This document shows, in pieces, positions 1 through 7,366 of a DNA stretch of 20,079 nt. How positions within the stretch are numbered: the stretch's first letter is position 1; every line of letters starts with the position of its first letter. Location of the stretch: IMG/VR virus record IMGVR_UViG_3300022937_000195, positions 1-20,079 of that record. One strand, given 5' to 3'. Under the pieces are notes generated by a model. It had not been told where the DNA came from, searched no databases, and was given only the letters and a program-made list of their open reading frames with translations. This DNA comes from a virus. A program made the translations under genes and the position numbers.

Positions 1-531
1 AAATTCGTCCAAGAATATCATGTTGTAAGAACCACCACGAACAGCAGATGAAGATGTAGAAGATGCAACCACCCTACTACCATTCTCTAAGTCTACTGAA
101 CCTTTGTTCCAAGACACCACCCCTTGTTGTAACCACTTAGGAAGGTTTTCATACGCAAGTTGAAGTCTGCCAAGAATGTCTCTTGCAGTCGCAGCCTTGT
201 TGGCAAGGATTGCAACATTCATGTTAGGATTGAATAGAACGTAGTGAAGAATATAGGATACCATAGTCGTGGATTTACCAGACTGTCTTGGCATCTTACA
301 GATAGTAAAACGATTGTCGTGGATTGTATCTACAATGTCCTCTTGAAAATTATACATTTCAAAAGGAACAAGTCCTTCATCAAGCGATACGATTTTAATA
401 TAATTCTTGATAAAGTATATGGGATTTTCCATACACTTCTGGTATTCAAGAATTTGATTTTTCGTCCACTCTACAGGAACATTAGATTTTTTTAGTAGAG
501 GATTTCCAAGGTAGTGATCATAAGTTTTCAT
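1..531 (-). CDS. terL: Large terminase subunit gp17, N-terminal 177 residues (cut by window edge)
   Basis: This is the ATPase half of the T4-type DNA-packaging motor, which docks on the portal and pumps DNA into the prohead. Translating from the ATG at 531 gives an open frame to base 1. It carries a Walker A loop at residues 81-88 (PRQSGKST), a conserved segment around 138-148 (VVSWNKGSVDL) and a Walker B at 171-176 (MIFLDE), where the window ends. These match the order and spacing in T4 gp17 (SRQLGKT, VEWNKGS, MIYIDE). The nuclease domain lies outside the window. The start overlaps the end of the preceding 87-residue gene by 14 bases, so the two are probably translationally coupled. The match to known motifs is strong. 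Confidence 0.95.
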   Translation of the reverse strand, partial: MKTYDHYLGNPLLKKSNVPVEWTKNQILEYQKCMENPIYFIKNYIKIVSLDEGLVPFEMYNFQEDIVDTIHDNRFTICKMPRQSGKSTTMVSYILHYVLFNPNMNVAILANKAATARDILGRLQLAYENLPKWLQQGVVSWNKGSVDLENGSRVVASSTSSSAVRGGSYNMIFLDEF

Positions 532-781
532 TATCTGCGTTCAGTTGTTCTATTGTTTTAGCAATACCCAAATCATAAGCTTGTCTAATTTGATTATCAA
601 CACCAACTTGAATCGCAATATCGTTATTATTACAATGATCTACTAGAGATGCAACAATCGTATCTGTTGCCAGTCTTGATCTGTAGTCCAACCAGTTTTG
701 TAAATATTCTTGAACATCCAAACAAACAGAATCCATAGCTAATTTTTCTGTTTCTGAAATATTTAAATTAATTTGTGCCAT
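518..781 (-). CDS. Conserved small protein upstream of gp17, unknown function (87 aa)
   Basis: Function not recognised. The 87-residue protein is mostly helical, acidic at its C-terminus and has no signal peptide or membrane segment. It contains WLDYRSRLATD near residues 30-40 and a single CNNND stretch near residue 50. My recollection is that similar short proteins occur beside structural genes in marine T4-like phages, but no database was searched. It lies between a C1q-tipped fibre gene and the large terminase, and its last 14 bases overlap the gp17 start. A GGAAAC ribosome-site-like sequence precedes the ATG, and a late-promoter-like core ends 16 bases upstream of it. It could be a virion accessory protein or a fibre partner. 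Context favours late expression. Confidence 0.8.
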   Translation of the reverse strand: MAQINLNISETEKLAMDSVCLDVQEYLQNWLDYRSRLATDTIVASLVDHCNNNDIAIQVGVDNQIRQAYDLGIAKTIEQLNADNENL

Positions 782-796
782 AATTTGAGTTTCCTT

Positions 797-804
797 TATT
801 TAAG
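797..804 (-). promoter_or_regulatory. Weak late-promoter-like core CTTAAATA at a fibre stop codon
   Basis: Read on the minus strand the site is CTTAAATA, six of eight bases matching the T4 late promoter TATAAATA. Its TAA is also the stop codon (800-802) of the preceding fibre gene. It lies 16 bases before the ATG of the 87-residue gene and could drive that gene plus gp17. The match is imperfect, and the support comes from the same arrangement recurring at other junctions. Confidence 0.4.
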
Positions 805-2221
805 CTATCTTGTAGCCCATCCACCATGTGTTCCATTGATTGCCTCCAGAATTCATCGCCCAAGCAGAGCCACCATGTCCATAAATTCTTACATAATCAC
901 CTTGATCTAATTCTAGAACATTCATATAGGCCTGGGTGCTATTTGCATAATGTGGTAGATCTTCTACTACATCCAAAGTTCTGGTGTTGCCATTTACACC
1001 CCAACTACAATACCAACCAGTTGTTTGAGTACCACTAAAATCTGGTTTGAAAACCATCAAATAAAGTCCAGCAACTGGAGCGGTAAATTGATCACTTGCA
1101 AAAGAACTGTGATGCCTTCTTGTTTGCACCCCAAAGTAATTAGAGGCACCATAAAGTGTCCAACCTGTGACTCTGGTAGCGACATTAACGACATTTGTAA
1201 AGCTTGTATTTAGATATGCAGCAAATGCTACTTGATTTGGATGAGATACCCTACCAGAAGTATCAACAACTATACCAACATTATTATTATTTAATATATG
1301 AAGCCCACTTGCACCAGTTGCTCCTGTTTGATAACCAGCATAAGCTCCACCGCCAGCATCTGTTGATGTTTCAACACCAATTTCTGCCGTAGTCGCCGTA
1401 TTTTGCAATTGAAGAGCAGCAACAGATCCAGAATTTGTAGTTTTGATGAGTGCTCTGGCGTTGTTTGTATTTTCAATATGTAAGGGTAAGGACGGTGAAG
1501 TAGTGCCAATGCCGACATTATTACCATCAATAGCAACCCTAGTAACTCCAGCAGTCTGAAGATGAAGTGGTTTAGCACTACCAGATGCACCATTAACATG
1601 ACCAACACGAGCGACAGAGCCAGTGAAGTCCATTATAATTCTTTCGTCACCGGCACCAAAATTAGCAGATGCACCAGAAGAACCTATCGCACCAGCAACA
1701 TTTAATCTTTCATTACCAGTAGTTGTGTTAAGACTAGTAAATCCATTGGGATCTATAGTAAATCGTTCAGCACTTGAAAAATCTTGATTATAATTTATTG
1801 ATAATTTACCTGTTGATTGGACACTTCCGACAGCCCAACTTCTTGTTCCAGCATCGTGAAACCAGATATAACCGTCTGCATCATCGTTATATACTTCAAT
1901 ATTTCCCGCTACTCTTAGTTTTTCAAGAGAACTCGTAGAACCAATAGCTACTCTATTATTTGTACTGTCTAGATAAAGTGTTCCAGAATCGTAGTTTAGG
2001 TTATCTGCAAGTTTTGGGCCTGTGACAGCACCATCTGAAATCTCTGATACAGTAACAGAGTTTGCCGCCAAATCCTCGGCAGCAATAACATCAACACCAA
2101 TCTTTGCAGAGTTCACTGCATCATCAGCAACCTTAACAGTTGTTACAGCACCATCAGCGAGTTTTGCAGTTGAAATGCCACCGTCACCAATGGCTGTATT
2201 TTTAATTCTGGTTAATGGCAT
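800..2221 (-). CDS. Tail fibre-like protein with C1q-like C-terminal tip (473 aa)
   Basis: Likely a trimeric receptor-binding or fibre protein. Residues 1-75 are ten-residue repeats of the type ADGAVTxxKL, followed by a DSGTLYLDSTNNRV segment (78-91) shared with two other fibres here. Two copies of the fibre repeat around VGIGTTSP follow (near 91-110 and 240). The last ~140 residues look like a C1q/TNF-type jelly roll, with FTAPVAGLYLM, then a GDYVRIYGHGG strand and a terminal WWMGYKIA strand. C1q-like tips on phage fibres are typically the surface-binding end. The start at 2221 lies one base after the gp16 stop, so the gene is co-transcribed with the small terminase. An adhesin role is inferred from the domain layout. 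The exact receptor cannot be read from sequence. Confidence 0.85.
   Translation of the reverse strand: MPLTRIKNTAIGDGGISTAKLADGAVTTVKVADDAVNSAKIGVDVIAAEDLAANSVTVSEISDGAVTGPKLADNLNYDSGTLYLDSTNNRVAIGSTSSLEKLRVAGNIEVYNDDADGYIWFHDAGTRSWAVGSVQSTGKLSINYNQDFSSAERFTIDPNGFTSLNTTTGNERLNVAGAIGSSGASANFGAGDERIIMDFTGSVARVGHVNGASGSAKPLHLQTAGVTRVAIDGNNVGIGTTSPSLPLHIENTNNARALIKTTNSGSVAALQLQNTATTAEIGVETSTDAGGGAYAGYQTGATGASGLHILNNNNVGIVVDTSGRVSHPNQVAFAAYLNTSFTNVVNVATRVTGWTLYGASNYFGVQTRRHHSSFASDQFTAPVAGLYLMVFKPDFSGTQTTGWYCSWGVNGNTRTLDVVEDLPHYANSTQAYMNVLELDQGDYVRIYGHGGSAWAMNSGGNQWNTWWMGYKIA
1950..1990. repeat. 41-bp block identical to 11541-11581 in another fibre gene
   Basis: This stretch encodes DSGTLYLDSTNNRV in the C1q-tipped fibre. 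It is identical, base for base, to 11541-11581 in the S74 fibre about 9.6 kb away. After one mismatch a further 13 bases also match. The third fibre (near 4240-4290) keeps the same protein sequence with several silent changes. Confidence 0.93.
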
Positions 2222-2222
2222 A

Positions 2223-2639
2223 TTACTTTCCCTTTAACATCTTTTGTAGTTCAGCAGTGCTTCCAACAAATAATGCATTTGTTACGTTCTGAGGAGCAGA
2301 ATTAGGAACTTCTTTGAGTTTCTTCATCTTTGCTTGCAAATCACCCAATTTCTCCGTGACTTCTGCCACTTGTTTAATCAAGTTCCCAGCAACCTCATAG
2401 GTTCTTGGGTGTTCTGATTCTCTTGCAAGGTCTAGAATACCATCAATGGCATCCTGTCCTCTTTCGATAAGATTATAAAAGTTCTCTCGTTGATATTTAT
2501 AATCGTTATCTATATCTTCTTCATTTAGTTTTGTTTCTGGAACAAGAACAGGTTTTGGTGGAGTAACATCCTTTACTGCCAAAACCTCTGGTTCTGCTAT
2601 TCCTAAAACATTATCTAAAATGTCAGTCTGATTGCTCAT
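2223..2639 (-). CDS. terS: Small terminase subunit gp16
   Basis: This is the regulatory small subunit of the T4-type terminase, which forms rings, recognises the DNA to be packaged and stimulates gp17. The 138-residue protein has the gp16 pattern: an acidic N-terminal region ending in DNDYKYQREN (44-53), a central coiled-coil hairpin (about 53-108) containing SEHPRTYEVAGNLIKQ (75-90; T4 has ADSPRHMEVFATLMGQ), and a C-terminal NVTNALFVGSTAELQKML (118-135; T4 has NATVFMGSPTEL). It is a little shorter than T4 gp16 because the C-terminal tail is trimmed. The start overlaps the preceding 76-residue gene by 17 bases. A fibre gene separates it from gp17, unlike the adjacent arrangement in T4. Confidence 0.92.
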   Translation of the reverse strand: MSNQTDILDNVLGIAEPEVLAVKDVTPPKPVLVPETKLNEEDIDNDYKYQRENFYNLIERGQDAIDGILDLARESEHPRTYEVAGNLIKQVAEVTEKLGDLQAKMKKLKEVPNSAPQNVTNALFVGSTAELQKMLKGK

Positions 2640-2853
2640 CTACCGCTTCTTCTTGTTTTGGAAGTTCGGCTTTCAAATTGTCAAACATCAATTGTCTAGA
2701 TGCTTTGAGCATCTCAATTTCAAAAGTTTTGTCTGCTTCCAACTGATTTGACTTTTGAATATTATTAATTAGATTAATACAATTCTGGCTCAAATCTTCA
2801 ATTGCATACTCTACGTCATCAATTGTAATCATTTGTTTCTTTTCTTCAGTCAT
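2623..2853 (-). CDS. Small acidic coiled-coil protein upstream of gp16 (76 aa)
   Basis: A 76-residue protein with MITIDDVEYAIEDLSQN at residues 8-24, then a heptad-like helix (about 25-62) and an acidic tail (EEAVDEQSD). It resembles, from memory, short DUF6447-type proteins found beside structural genes in marine T4-like phages. The assignment was not checked against a database, and the function is unknown. The C-terminal 17 bases overlap the gp16 start, so translation of the two is probably coupled. Upstream, a GGAG ribosome site precedes the ATG and a CCTAAATA late-type core lies 36 bases away. It follows the S74 fibre gene, so it may be a fibre partner rather than part of the packaging machinery. 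Confidence 0.8.
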   Translation of the reverse strand: MTEEKKQMITIDDVEYAIEDLSQNCINLINNIQKSNQLEADKTFEIEMLKASRQLMFDNLKAELPKQEEAVDEQSD

Positions 2854-2888
2854 AATATTTTCACTCCGTTTATTATATGTCTGTCTTT

Positions 2889-2896
2889 TATTTAGG
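2889..2896 (-). promoter_or_regulatory. Late-promoter-like core CCTAAATA
   Basis: On the minus strand the 50-base spacer after the S74 fibre holds CCTAAATA, which shares TAAATA with the T4 late core TATAAATA. It lies 36 bases before the start of the small gene upstream of gp16 and could drive that gene, gp16 and the C1q-tipped fibre. Unlike most other sites here, it does not overlap a stop codon. Confidence 0.45.
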
Positions 2897-2903
2897 TAGA
2901 CTA

Positions 2904-4415
2904 TTAAAGTCCAGCATCGTCTAGTCTTGCCTTCAGACTATCAATTTCTGTTAGTGCTTCTTGTAAAGATTTAACAAGTAGTGGAACAAGCTTGGCTTGG
3001 TCGATTGCTTGGTAATCTGGATTACCATCATCATCTACTGCATCCTTTTCACCAGTAATTGCTTCTGGAACAATATCTTGAACCTCGTGTGCAAGGAAGC
3101 CATCGACTGTTGTATCTGCGTCAGCGATGAAGTTAAATCTAGCAGGTTTCAGTTGCTTTAATCTTGTTGAGGCATCAAAGTCGTATTCTACATTTTCTTT
3201 TAGGCGGTAGTCAGATGAGGTGTTGTAAGATACGGATGAGGTATTACCAGTAATATTTCCAACTTTATTTCCAGCACCTCTATAAAATTGAACTATTTCT
3301 CCATTTGCATTCATTCTGTTTAATTGTAAAGATGGATCATTGTTTCTTTCTATTCTAATTAACCCAGCTGCACCATTGACAGAAATACCAACGCTGTCAT
3401 TAAAACTATCACTAGTTTTATTAAGACAAAGATGACCACCAGTAGTAAGACGCATTTTTTCGTCAGCAGGACTAAGAACACTACCATCTGCTGCATTTCT
3501 AGTAGCAAATATAAGTTCCAGACCTGATGCATTATTAGTTGATATTGCACCAATCCCCGCTCTTCCCCTCTGTACAGCACTACTACTTGGATACCCTGTC
3601 CAAGAAATCCACGGCGCATATTGGTTTGATGACAATGAAGCACTAGGTATCATAAGAATACCTTCATTTGTTGTCGATGATCCAGAAGTTATTGTACTAT
3701 CACTTATAACCGATAGTTTTGCACCGGCGTCTGTTTGGACACCACCAATATTAACACGGCCCGAGCTGTCTATACGCATGGCTTCTGAGTTGCTAGTGCC
3801 AAAGTGTAAGTCACCTGTTCGTGTCCACAAGTCTATGCCTGCACCTGTCCATTGATACATCGCTGACCTATGTGCAGATTGAATAGCAGGAGAACTGCCA
3901 AAAGAGTACAGGTCTATACGACTTCCAGTACCCTCATTGTTTTGTACTTGTGCGCTAATAACATTGGTGCTTGAACCAGAAACGTGAAGATTAGCATTTG
4001 GCGAACTAGTGCCGATGCCAACATCACCATCATTGGCCACACGAATTTTTTCAGAACCAGCAACCATAAAGGCAAGTTGTGTGCTTCCAGCCTCAGTTCC
4101 AAAAGTGCCAACACTACTTCCATCTGTTTTAAATGTGAAGTTAGTTGCAACACCATCTGTAAAAGTAACTAAACTTCCAACACCACCACCATTTAATTCA
4201 AGTTTTCTACTGGGCGAAGTTGTTCCTATGCCTACACGATTGTTTGTGCTGTCGAGGTATAGTGTTCCAGAATCATAGTTTAGGTTATCTGCGAGTTTTG
4301 GGCCTGTAACAGCACCATTTTGAATTTCGGCAGTTTCAACTGAACCAGCTGCCAAATCCTCAGCAGCGATAACATCCACTCCGATACTTCTTGATATGAT
4401 TTTTCTAATTGCCAT
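2904..4415 (-). CDS. Tail fibre with C-terminal S74 self-cleaving chaperone domain (503 aa)
   Basis: A fibre or spike protein whose C-terminal domain (about 400-503) is an intramolecular chaperone of the peptidase S74 type. That domain promotes trimer assembly and then cuts itself off. The S74 signature SSDYRLKEN starts at 400, and Ser401 and Lys406 have the spacing of the catalytic Ser-Lys dyad of endosialidase fibres. GFLAHEVQ (40 residues on), the LVPLLVKSLQEAL helix and a terminal coiled coil follow. The N-terminus has a short form of the ADGAVTxxKL repeat region (10-45), the shared DSGTLYLDSTNNRV segment (48-61) and several VGIGTTSP-type repeats (near 61, 133 and 218). The gene sits between gp15 and the gp16 block, an insertion relative to T4. 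AAAGGAAG is its ribosome site. Confidence 0.9.
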   Translation of the reverse strand: MAIRKIISRSIGVDVIAAEDLAAGSVETAEIQNGAVTGPKLADNLNYDSGTLYLDSTNNRVGIGTTSPSRKLELNGGGVGSLVTFTDGVATNFTFKTDGSSVGTFGTEAGSTQLAFMVAGSEKIRVANDGDVGIGTSSPNANLHVSGSSTNVISAQVQNNEGTGSRIDLYSFGSSPAIQSAHRSAMYQWTGAGIDLWTRTGDLHFGTSNSEAMRIDSSGRVNIGGVQTDAGAKLSVISDSTITSGSSTTNEGILMIPSASLSSNQYAPWISWTGYPSSSAVQRGRAGIGAISTNNASGLELIFATRNAADGSVLSPADEKMRLTTGGHLCLNKTSDSFNDSVGISVNGAAGLIRIERNNDPSLQLNRMNANGEIVQFYRGAGNKVGNITGNTSSVSYNTSSDYRLKENVEYDFDASTRLKQLKPARFNFIADADTTVDGFLAHEVQDIVPEAITGEKDAVDDDGNPDYQAIDQAKLVPLLVKSLQEALTEIDSLKARLDDAGL

Positions 4416-4445
4416 GCGTTTCTTCCTTTAGGAATTCTTTTCTAT

Positions 4446-4453
4446 TATTTATT
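4446..4453 (-). promoter_or_regulatory. Late-promoter-like core AATAAATA overlapping the gp15 stop codon
   Basis: Minus-strand AATAAATA differs from the T4 late core at one base. The TAA of the gp15 stop (4449-4451) forms its centre. It lies 30 bases before the ATG of the S74 fibre and probably restarts late transcription after the neck block. Confidence 0.6.
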
Positions 4454-5270
4454 CATCTTGGTCAGTTACAGGATTATAAGTTTTCGCATCTTCAAAGAAA
4501 CTTGTTGTTTCATTAAATCCAAAGTTATCATCATCTGGATCAAATTCTTGTGCAGTTGCATTCGATGGATTCGGTGCGACTGTGTATCTTTGTTCCCTAG
4601 ATGGAGCATTAACTGGAGTATTTGCATACTGGTCAACTTGTACAGTACGAATAACATTTGTAGACGTTACTGGGCCGTACAAGTAATACTTTGCAGTAAA
4701 ACTTAGAGTATAAATGATACTCCTTCTACTTGTAAAGTCGCCTTCATAATCGTCCTCATAAGAGATACTATTCAGTACGATAGGAACATCACGAATGATA
4801 TCTAGTTCTGGAATCTCTCTCAAAGTTACTGTGTATTCTGGTTGAAAGTAAGGAAGGATTTGTTCTACAATTTGCAACGCATCATCTGAGTTCTTTGCAA
4901 GAATATACAACTCAAAGTCAACATTATATGGAACAGGCATAAAACCAGATTTTAATTGTGAGTTATCTGCACCATCTAGTACCTTCTTTGCCTTCATAAT
5001 TTTGTTTTGTTTTCTGGTTGCATCATATGTCAAACCAGAAATCTCAAACCCAATACGAGGAAGTGTAACCGCTACCTTTTTTGCAAGGTTAGGGTCTTCT
5101 GTCAATCTTGACAACCACTTTTGTTTTGGGCCATATGCAAGTGGAACTTTCATTGTCTGTGTGACATTTCCACTGCTATCTTTTTTAGTCAATTGAATTT
5201 GGTTAAAAAGTGTACCAAACGCAACTACGACATTTCTTGTCGATTCGTTATAAAAATAATTTCCAATCAT
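4449..5270 (-). CDS. gp15: Tail sheath stabilizer and completion protein gp15
   Basis: The T4 gp15 homologue caps the end of the finished tail as a hexameric ring, stabilises the sheath and provides the face that joins the head neck. The 273 residues align by eye along the whole T4 protein. MIGNYFYNESTR at the start corresponds to MFGYFYNSSFR, LPRIGFEISGLTYDA (70-84) to LPRINLHLVDFSYNA, and QIVEQILPYFQP (133-144) is identical. SRRSIIYTLSFT (181-192) and YLYGPV follow, matching SRRRIEWSLTFE and WMYPPV. The start lies two bases after the gp14 stop, in a compact gp13-membrane protein-gp14-gp15 operon. Length is normal and no key segment is missing. Confidence 0.95.
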   Translation of the reverse strand: MIGNYFYNESTRNVVVAFGTLFNQIQLTKKDSSGNVTQTMKVPLAYGPKQKWLSRLTEDPNLAKKVAVTLPRIGFEISGLTYDATRKQNKIMKAKKVLDGADNSQLKSGFMPVPYNVDFELYILAKNSDDALQIVEQILPYFQPEYTVTLREIPELDIIRDVPIVLNSISYEDDYEGDFTSRRSIIYTLSFTAKYYLYGPVTSTNVIRTVQVDQYANTPVNAPSREQRYTVAPNPSNATAQEFDPDDDNFGFNETTSFFEDAKTYNPVTDQDE

Positions 5271-5272
5271 AG

Positions 5273-6031
5273 TTAATTAACCCCAGCATCACCGAATGGA
5301 TTAGATTCAGTAAAGTCTAATATATTATCGTCTGCAAGTTCAAAGTCATCATTCTGTGAATTCTCATCAATAGTTGCGACATTATAAGTTTCTAGTATTA
5401 TATAGGACGCCGCAGCATTCTCTACTGAGTTCTCCAATATAAGAGAACCAGAACCAGTTGCAGTTTCCAAAGTGAGTTGATGTGACAACATATCCAAAGA
5501 GTTGTCAGTTTCAATAACATCAATCTCTGCAATACCTGTGTCAATGGCTTCTGAACCATACTCAAAGGTTTTGCATTTTAGTTTATATGTAGGTAGATTG
5601 TGGACTTGAAGAAATGGATCTTCATCTTCCACAAAAGTAATCTCAAAGAGTTTGCCACCCTTTGGGAAATAAACTAAATCGCCTTCATTTGGCCTTGAAG
5701 ATACAATCAAGTTGTTGTCGATAGAAATAAACTGTTCCCATCTTCTTCTTGCAACAACAAAGGTTGCATCATCTTGTATATCCAAACCAAACTTAGACAT
5801 GAGTTCTTTCTCGCCCTCATATCCATCAATATTTTCCATATACATTTCGATAAGGTATGCATCCTCAAATGAAGAACCGATATCTTCACCAAAGATATTA
5901 TCAGTACCAGCTAACTTACGAGGAATATAATAAACATCTTGCCCATAAATGCGAAGTTGTTCAATAATCAAATCCTCATAGAGCGCCTGCTCTGGTTTTG
6001 TTCCTGTATCGAAATATACATTAGTTGGCAT
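5273..6031 (-). CDS. gp14: Neck protein gp14
   Basis: The T4 gp14 homologue works with gp13 to form the neck ring that seals the portal after packaging and joins head to tail. The 252-residue protein carries the family's N-terminal motifs: VYYIPRK (33-39; T4 has FYYLPRE), DNIFGED (44-50; T4 has DKIFGED) and AYLIEMYMENIDGYEG (58-73; T4 has AYKIAVYLNTFEGYN), then KFGLDIQD (80-87). The C-terminal region from about 165 is acidic and low in complexity. The start overlaps the 94-residue membrane protein by 11 bases, and the stop is two bases from the gp15 start. The gene order matches T4 except for that extra membrane protein. Confidence 0.95.
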   Translation of the reverse strand: MPTNVYFDTGTKPEQALYEDLIIEQLRIYGQDVYYIPRKLAGTDNIFGEDIGSSFEDAYLIEMYMENIDGYEGEKELMSKFGLDIQDDATFVVARRRWEQFISIDNNLIVSSRPNEGDLVYFPKGGKLFEITFVEDEDPFLQVHNLPTYKLKCKTFEYGSEAIDTGIAEIDVIETDNSLDMLSHQLTLETATGSGSLILENSVENAAASYIILETYNVATIDENSQNDDFELADDNILDFTESNPFGDAGVN

Positions 6032-6305
6032 TTTGTAACCTTATCTCAAGTTCTTTTACTTTTAGTTCTAAGTTACGAACTCTTTTAATTGTGTCTTGAA
6101 CTTCTGGTGGTGGTTTGAAACCATTTATCCAATCATTATTCTTATCTACTTGCATATCCATCATTGTGTAGTTATGTTCTAAAAACGCAATTCTTTCTGT
6201 TAAACCAAAATAAGCCGTGACAGCAATAACTGTACCAATAATCAATCCTATTAAATTCTTTAATGGAATTGCAACTTGCGTATCTTCATTTAGTTTTGTT
6301 GGCAT
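6021..6305 (-). CDS. Single-pass membrane protein with coiled coil, between gp13 and gp14 (94 aa)
   Basis: Function unknown. Residues 16-34 (from LKNLIGLIIG through to AYFGL) form one clear hydrophobic transmembrane segment. The preceding stretch is short and polar. From about 40 to the end the chain is soluble and helical, with GFKPPPEVQ at 62-70 and a charged heptad coiled coil (72-92). I recall similar proteins in the same position in marine T4-like phages, with no counterpart at this place in T4. It starts three bases after the gp13 stop and overlaps gp14 by 11 bases, so it is made with the neck proteins. Options include a minor virion protein, an assembly factor at the inner membrane, or a lysis-related protein. 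The sequence does not decide between them. Confidence 0.85.
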   Translation of the reverse strand: MPTKLNEDTQVAIPLKNLIGLIIGTVIAVTAYFGLTERIAFLEHNYTMMDMQVDKNNDWINGFKPPPEVQDTIKRVRNLELKVKELEIRLQNAN

Positions 6306-6308
6306 AAC

Positions 6309-7124
6309 TTACCCTATCATATGCATAGGCGGCAGTTCGTATGCAAGTTGAATCTGTTCTTCCAACTTATCAATCTCTTCCTGTGCCTGTGTATAAATTT
6401 GATCACCGTTTAGTGCAACACCACCCAACATCTGAATACCTTGAAACTTAGAAAGGTTTGCACCCCATTGTTTCTTAATGAGTTGAGTTGCATACTTCTT
6501 CAAAAAGATATCATCCCAAACATCTGCATATGTTGTTGGATCAAGTTTGCGATAGCATTCAATAAGAATGTAATCGTTCTCAACAAAATCTGTCTGGAAA
6601 TCTGCATCCAAGTATAATCTGTTTTGATGTTGGTTGTGACGAATTGCTGTCTCACCAATAAGAATGTGATCTAGAAAATCTAGATGTTGCATTGTCATCT
6701 CATAGTGAATAACAGAAGTAGAACTAAAATCATACAAATCATTCAGTCTCAACTGATATCTAATATCAAACATATTCAGTGCGGCCTTATCTGTCAAAGG
6801 AAATACTTTAACGATAGACACCACCGAACTTGGAACTGGAATCCAGTTTTGTTGTTCATACCAAGTTGCAGTTGTTGAACCATCAACATCAGTTGCAACC
6901 GTTCCAGAATCATTACCTCTTGCACGAGTAATATCTGCCGCAGACAATTGATATTTTAGATACACCCTCTCAATACCATCGTAATGATATTGTGCGAAAT
7001 ATTGTAGAGCCTCATCAATTCTATCTTCAACTTGATCTGGATCAACATTAATTTCGATAACAGGTTTGCCTAAACTTCTTAAGCACCATTCTTTAAAATC
7101 TGTTCTTGTTGTTGGTATTGCCAT
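6309..7124 (-). CDS. gp13: Neck protein gp13
   Basis: The T4 gp13 homologue is the head-completion/neck protein that binds the portal with gp14 once DNA is inside. The 271-residue protein begins with RSLGKPVIEINVDPDQ (16-31; T4 has RRIGQPVININVTEDQ), followed by the helix EDRIDEALQYFAQYHYDG (33-50; T4 has NDRIDDAIQKFREYHMDG). ECYRKLDP near residue 188 and ALNGDQIYTQAQEEID near the C-terminus also match family positions. It is a little shorter than T4 gp13, mostly in loop regions. The stop is three bases before the small membrane-protein gene, and a 69-residue fibre-like gene lies six bases upstream. Confidence 0.95.
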   Translation of the reverse strand: MAIPTTRTDFKEWCLRSLGKPVIEINVDPDQVEDRIDEALQYFAQYHYDGIERVYLKYQLSAADITRARGNDSGTVATDVDGSTTATWYEQQNWIPVPSSVVSIVKVFPLTDKAALNMFDIRYQLRLNDLYDFSSTSVIHYEMTMQHLDFLDHILIGETAIRHNQHQNRLYLDADFQTDFVENDYILIECYRKLDPTTYADVWDDIFLKKYATQLIKKQWGANLSKFQGIQMLGGVALNGDQIYTQAQEEIDKLEEQIQLAYELPPMHMIG

Positions 7125-7130
7125 GTTTTC

Positions 7131-7340
7131 TTATCCTAATGCGACTGCTACTGCGATTGCGAAACCTTCTGAAGCACCAGCAGATGCGTTTGCAACTTCA
7201 ACTACTGTACCATCAGATTTTTTTGTATAAATCTTTTGGTCAGCAGAGTTGATTGCAACTTCTCCAACTTCCAAATCGCCTGAAGATGGAACTGAAGATG
7301 CAGTTTCAGAGCGTTTTGGTCTAATCGCAACAGTAGCCAT
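7131..7340 (-). CDS. Short Mtd-N-terminus-like protein (69 aa)
   Basis: A 69-residue protein built like the first domain of the neighbouring 658-residue fibre. It has an IRPKRSETASSVPSSG stretch (6-21), then DLEVGEVAINSADQKIYTK (22-40) and SDGTVVEVA. This is the pattern of the N-terminal beta-prism of major-tropism-determinant-type fibres (IKRSxxxxxxPxxLxxGELAxNxxxxKIYVGDxxG). Here it is followed only by a 20-residue Ala/Gly/Val tail, with no shaft or tip. It may be a minor structural cap, a fibre-attachment adaptor or the remnant of a longer fibre. Its ribosome site is AGGAG. The stop is six bases before gp13, so it is probably co-expressed with the neck genes. Confidence 0.8.
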   Translation of the reverse strand: MATVAIRPKRSETASSVPSSGDLEVGEVAINSADQKIYTKKSDGTVVEVANASAGASEGFAIAVAVALG

Positions 7341-7366
7341 AATGTGTTATCTCCTAAGACTACTTA

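Noticed and set aside
826-1392. Plus-strand open frames opposite the C1q-tipped fibre
   Set aside because: They mirror a strong minus-strand gene, have odd His/Cys/Leu-rich composition and no ribosome site, as expected of shadows.
1291-1608. Minus-strand 105-residue frame inside the 473-residue fibre
   Set aside because: Out-of-frame reading of a complete fibre gene, Leu/Met-rich; the fibre frame shows continuous domain structure.
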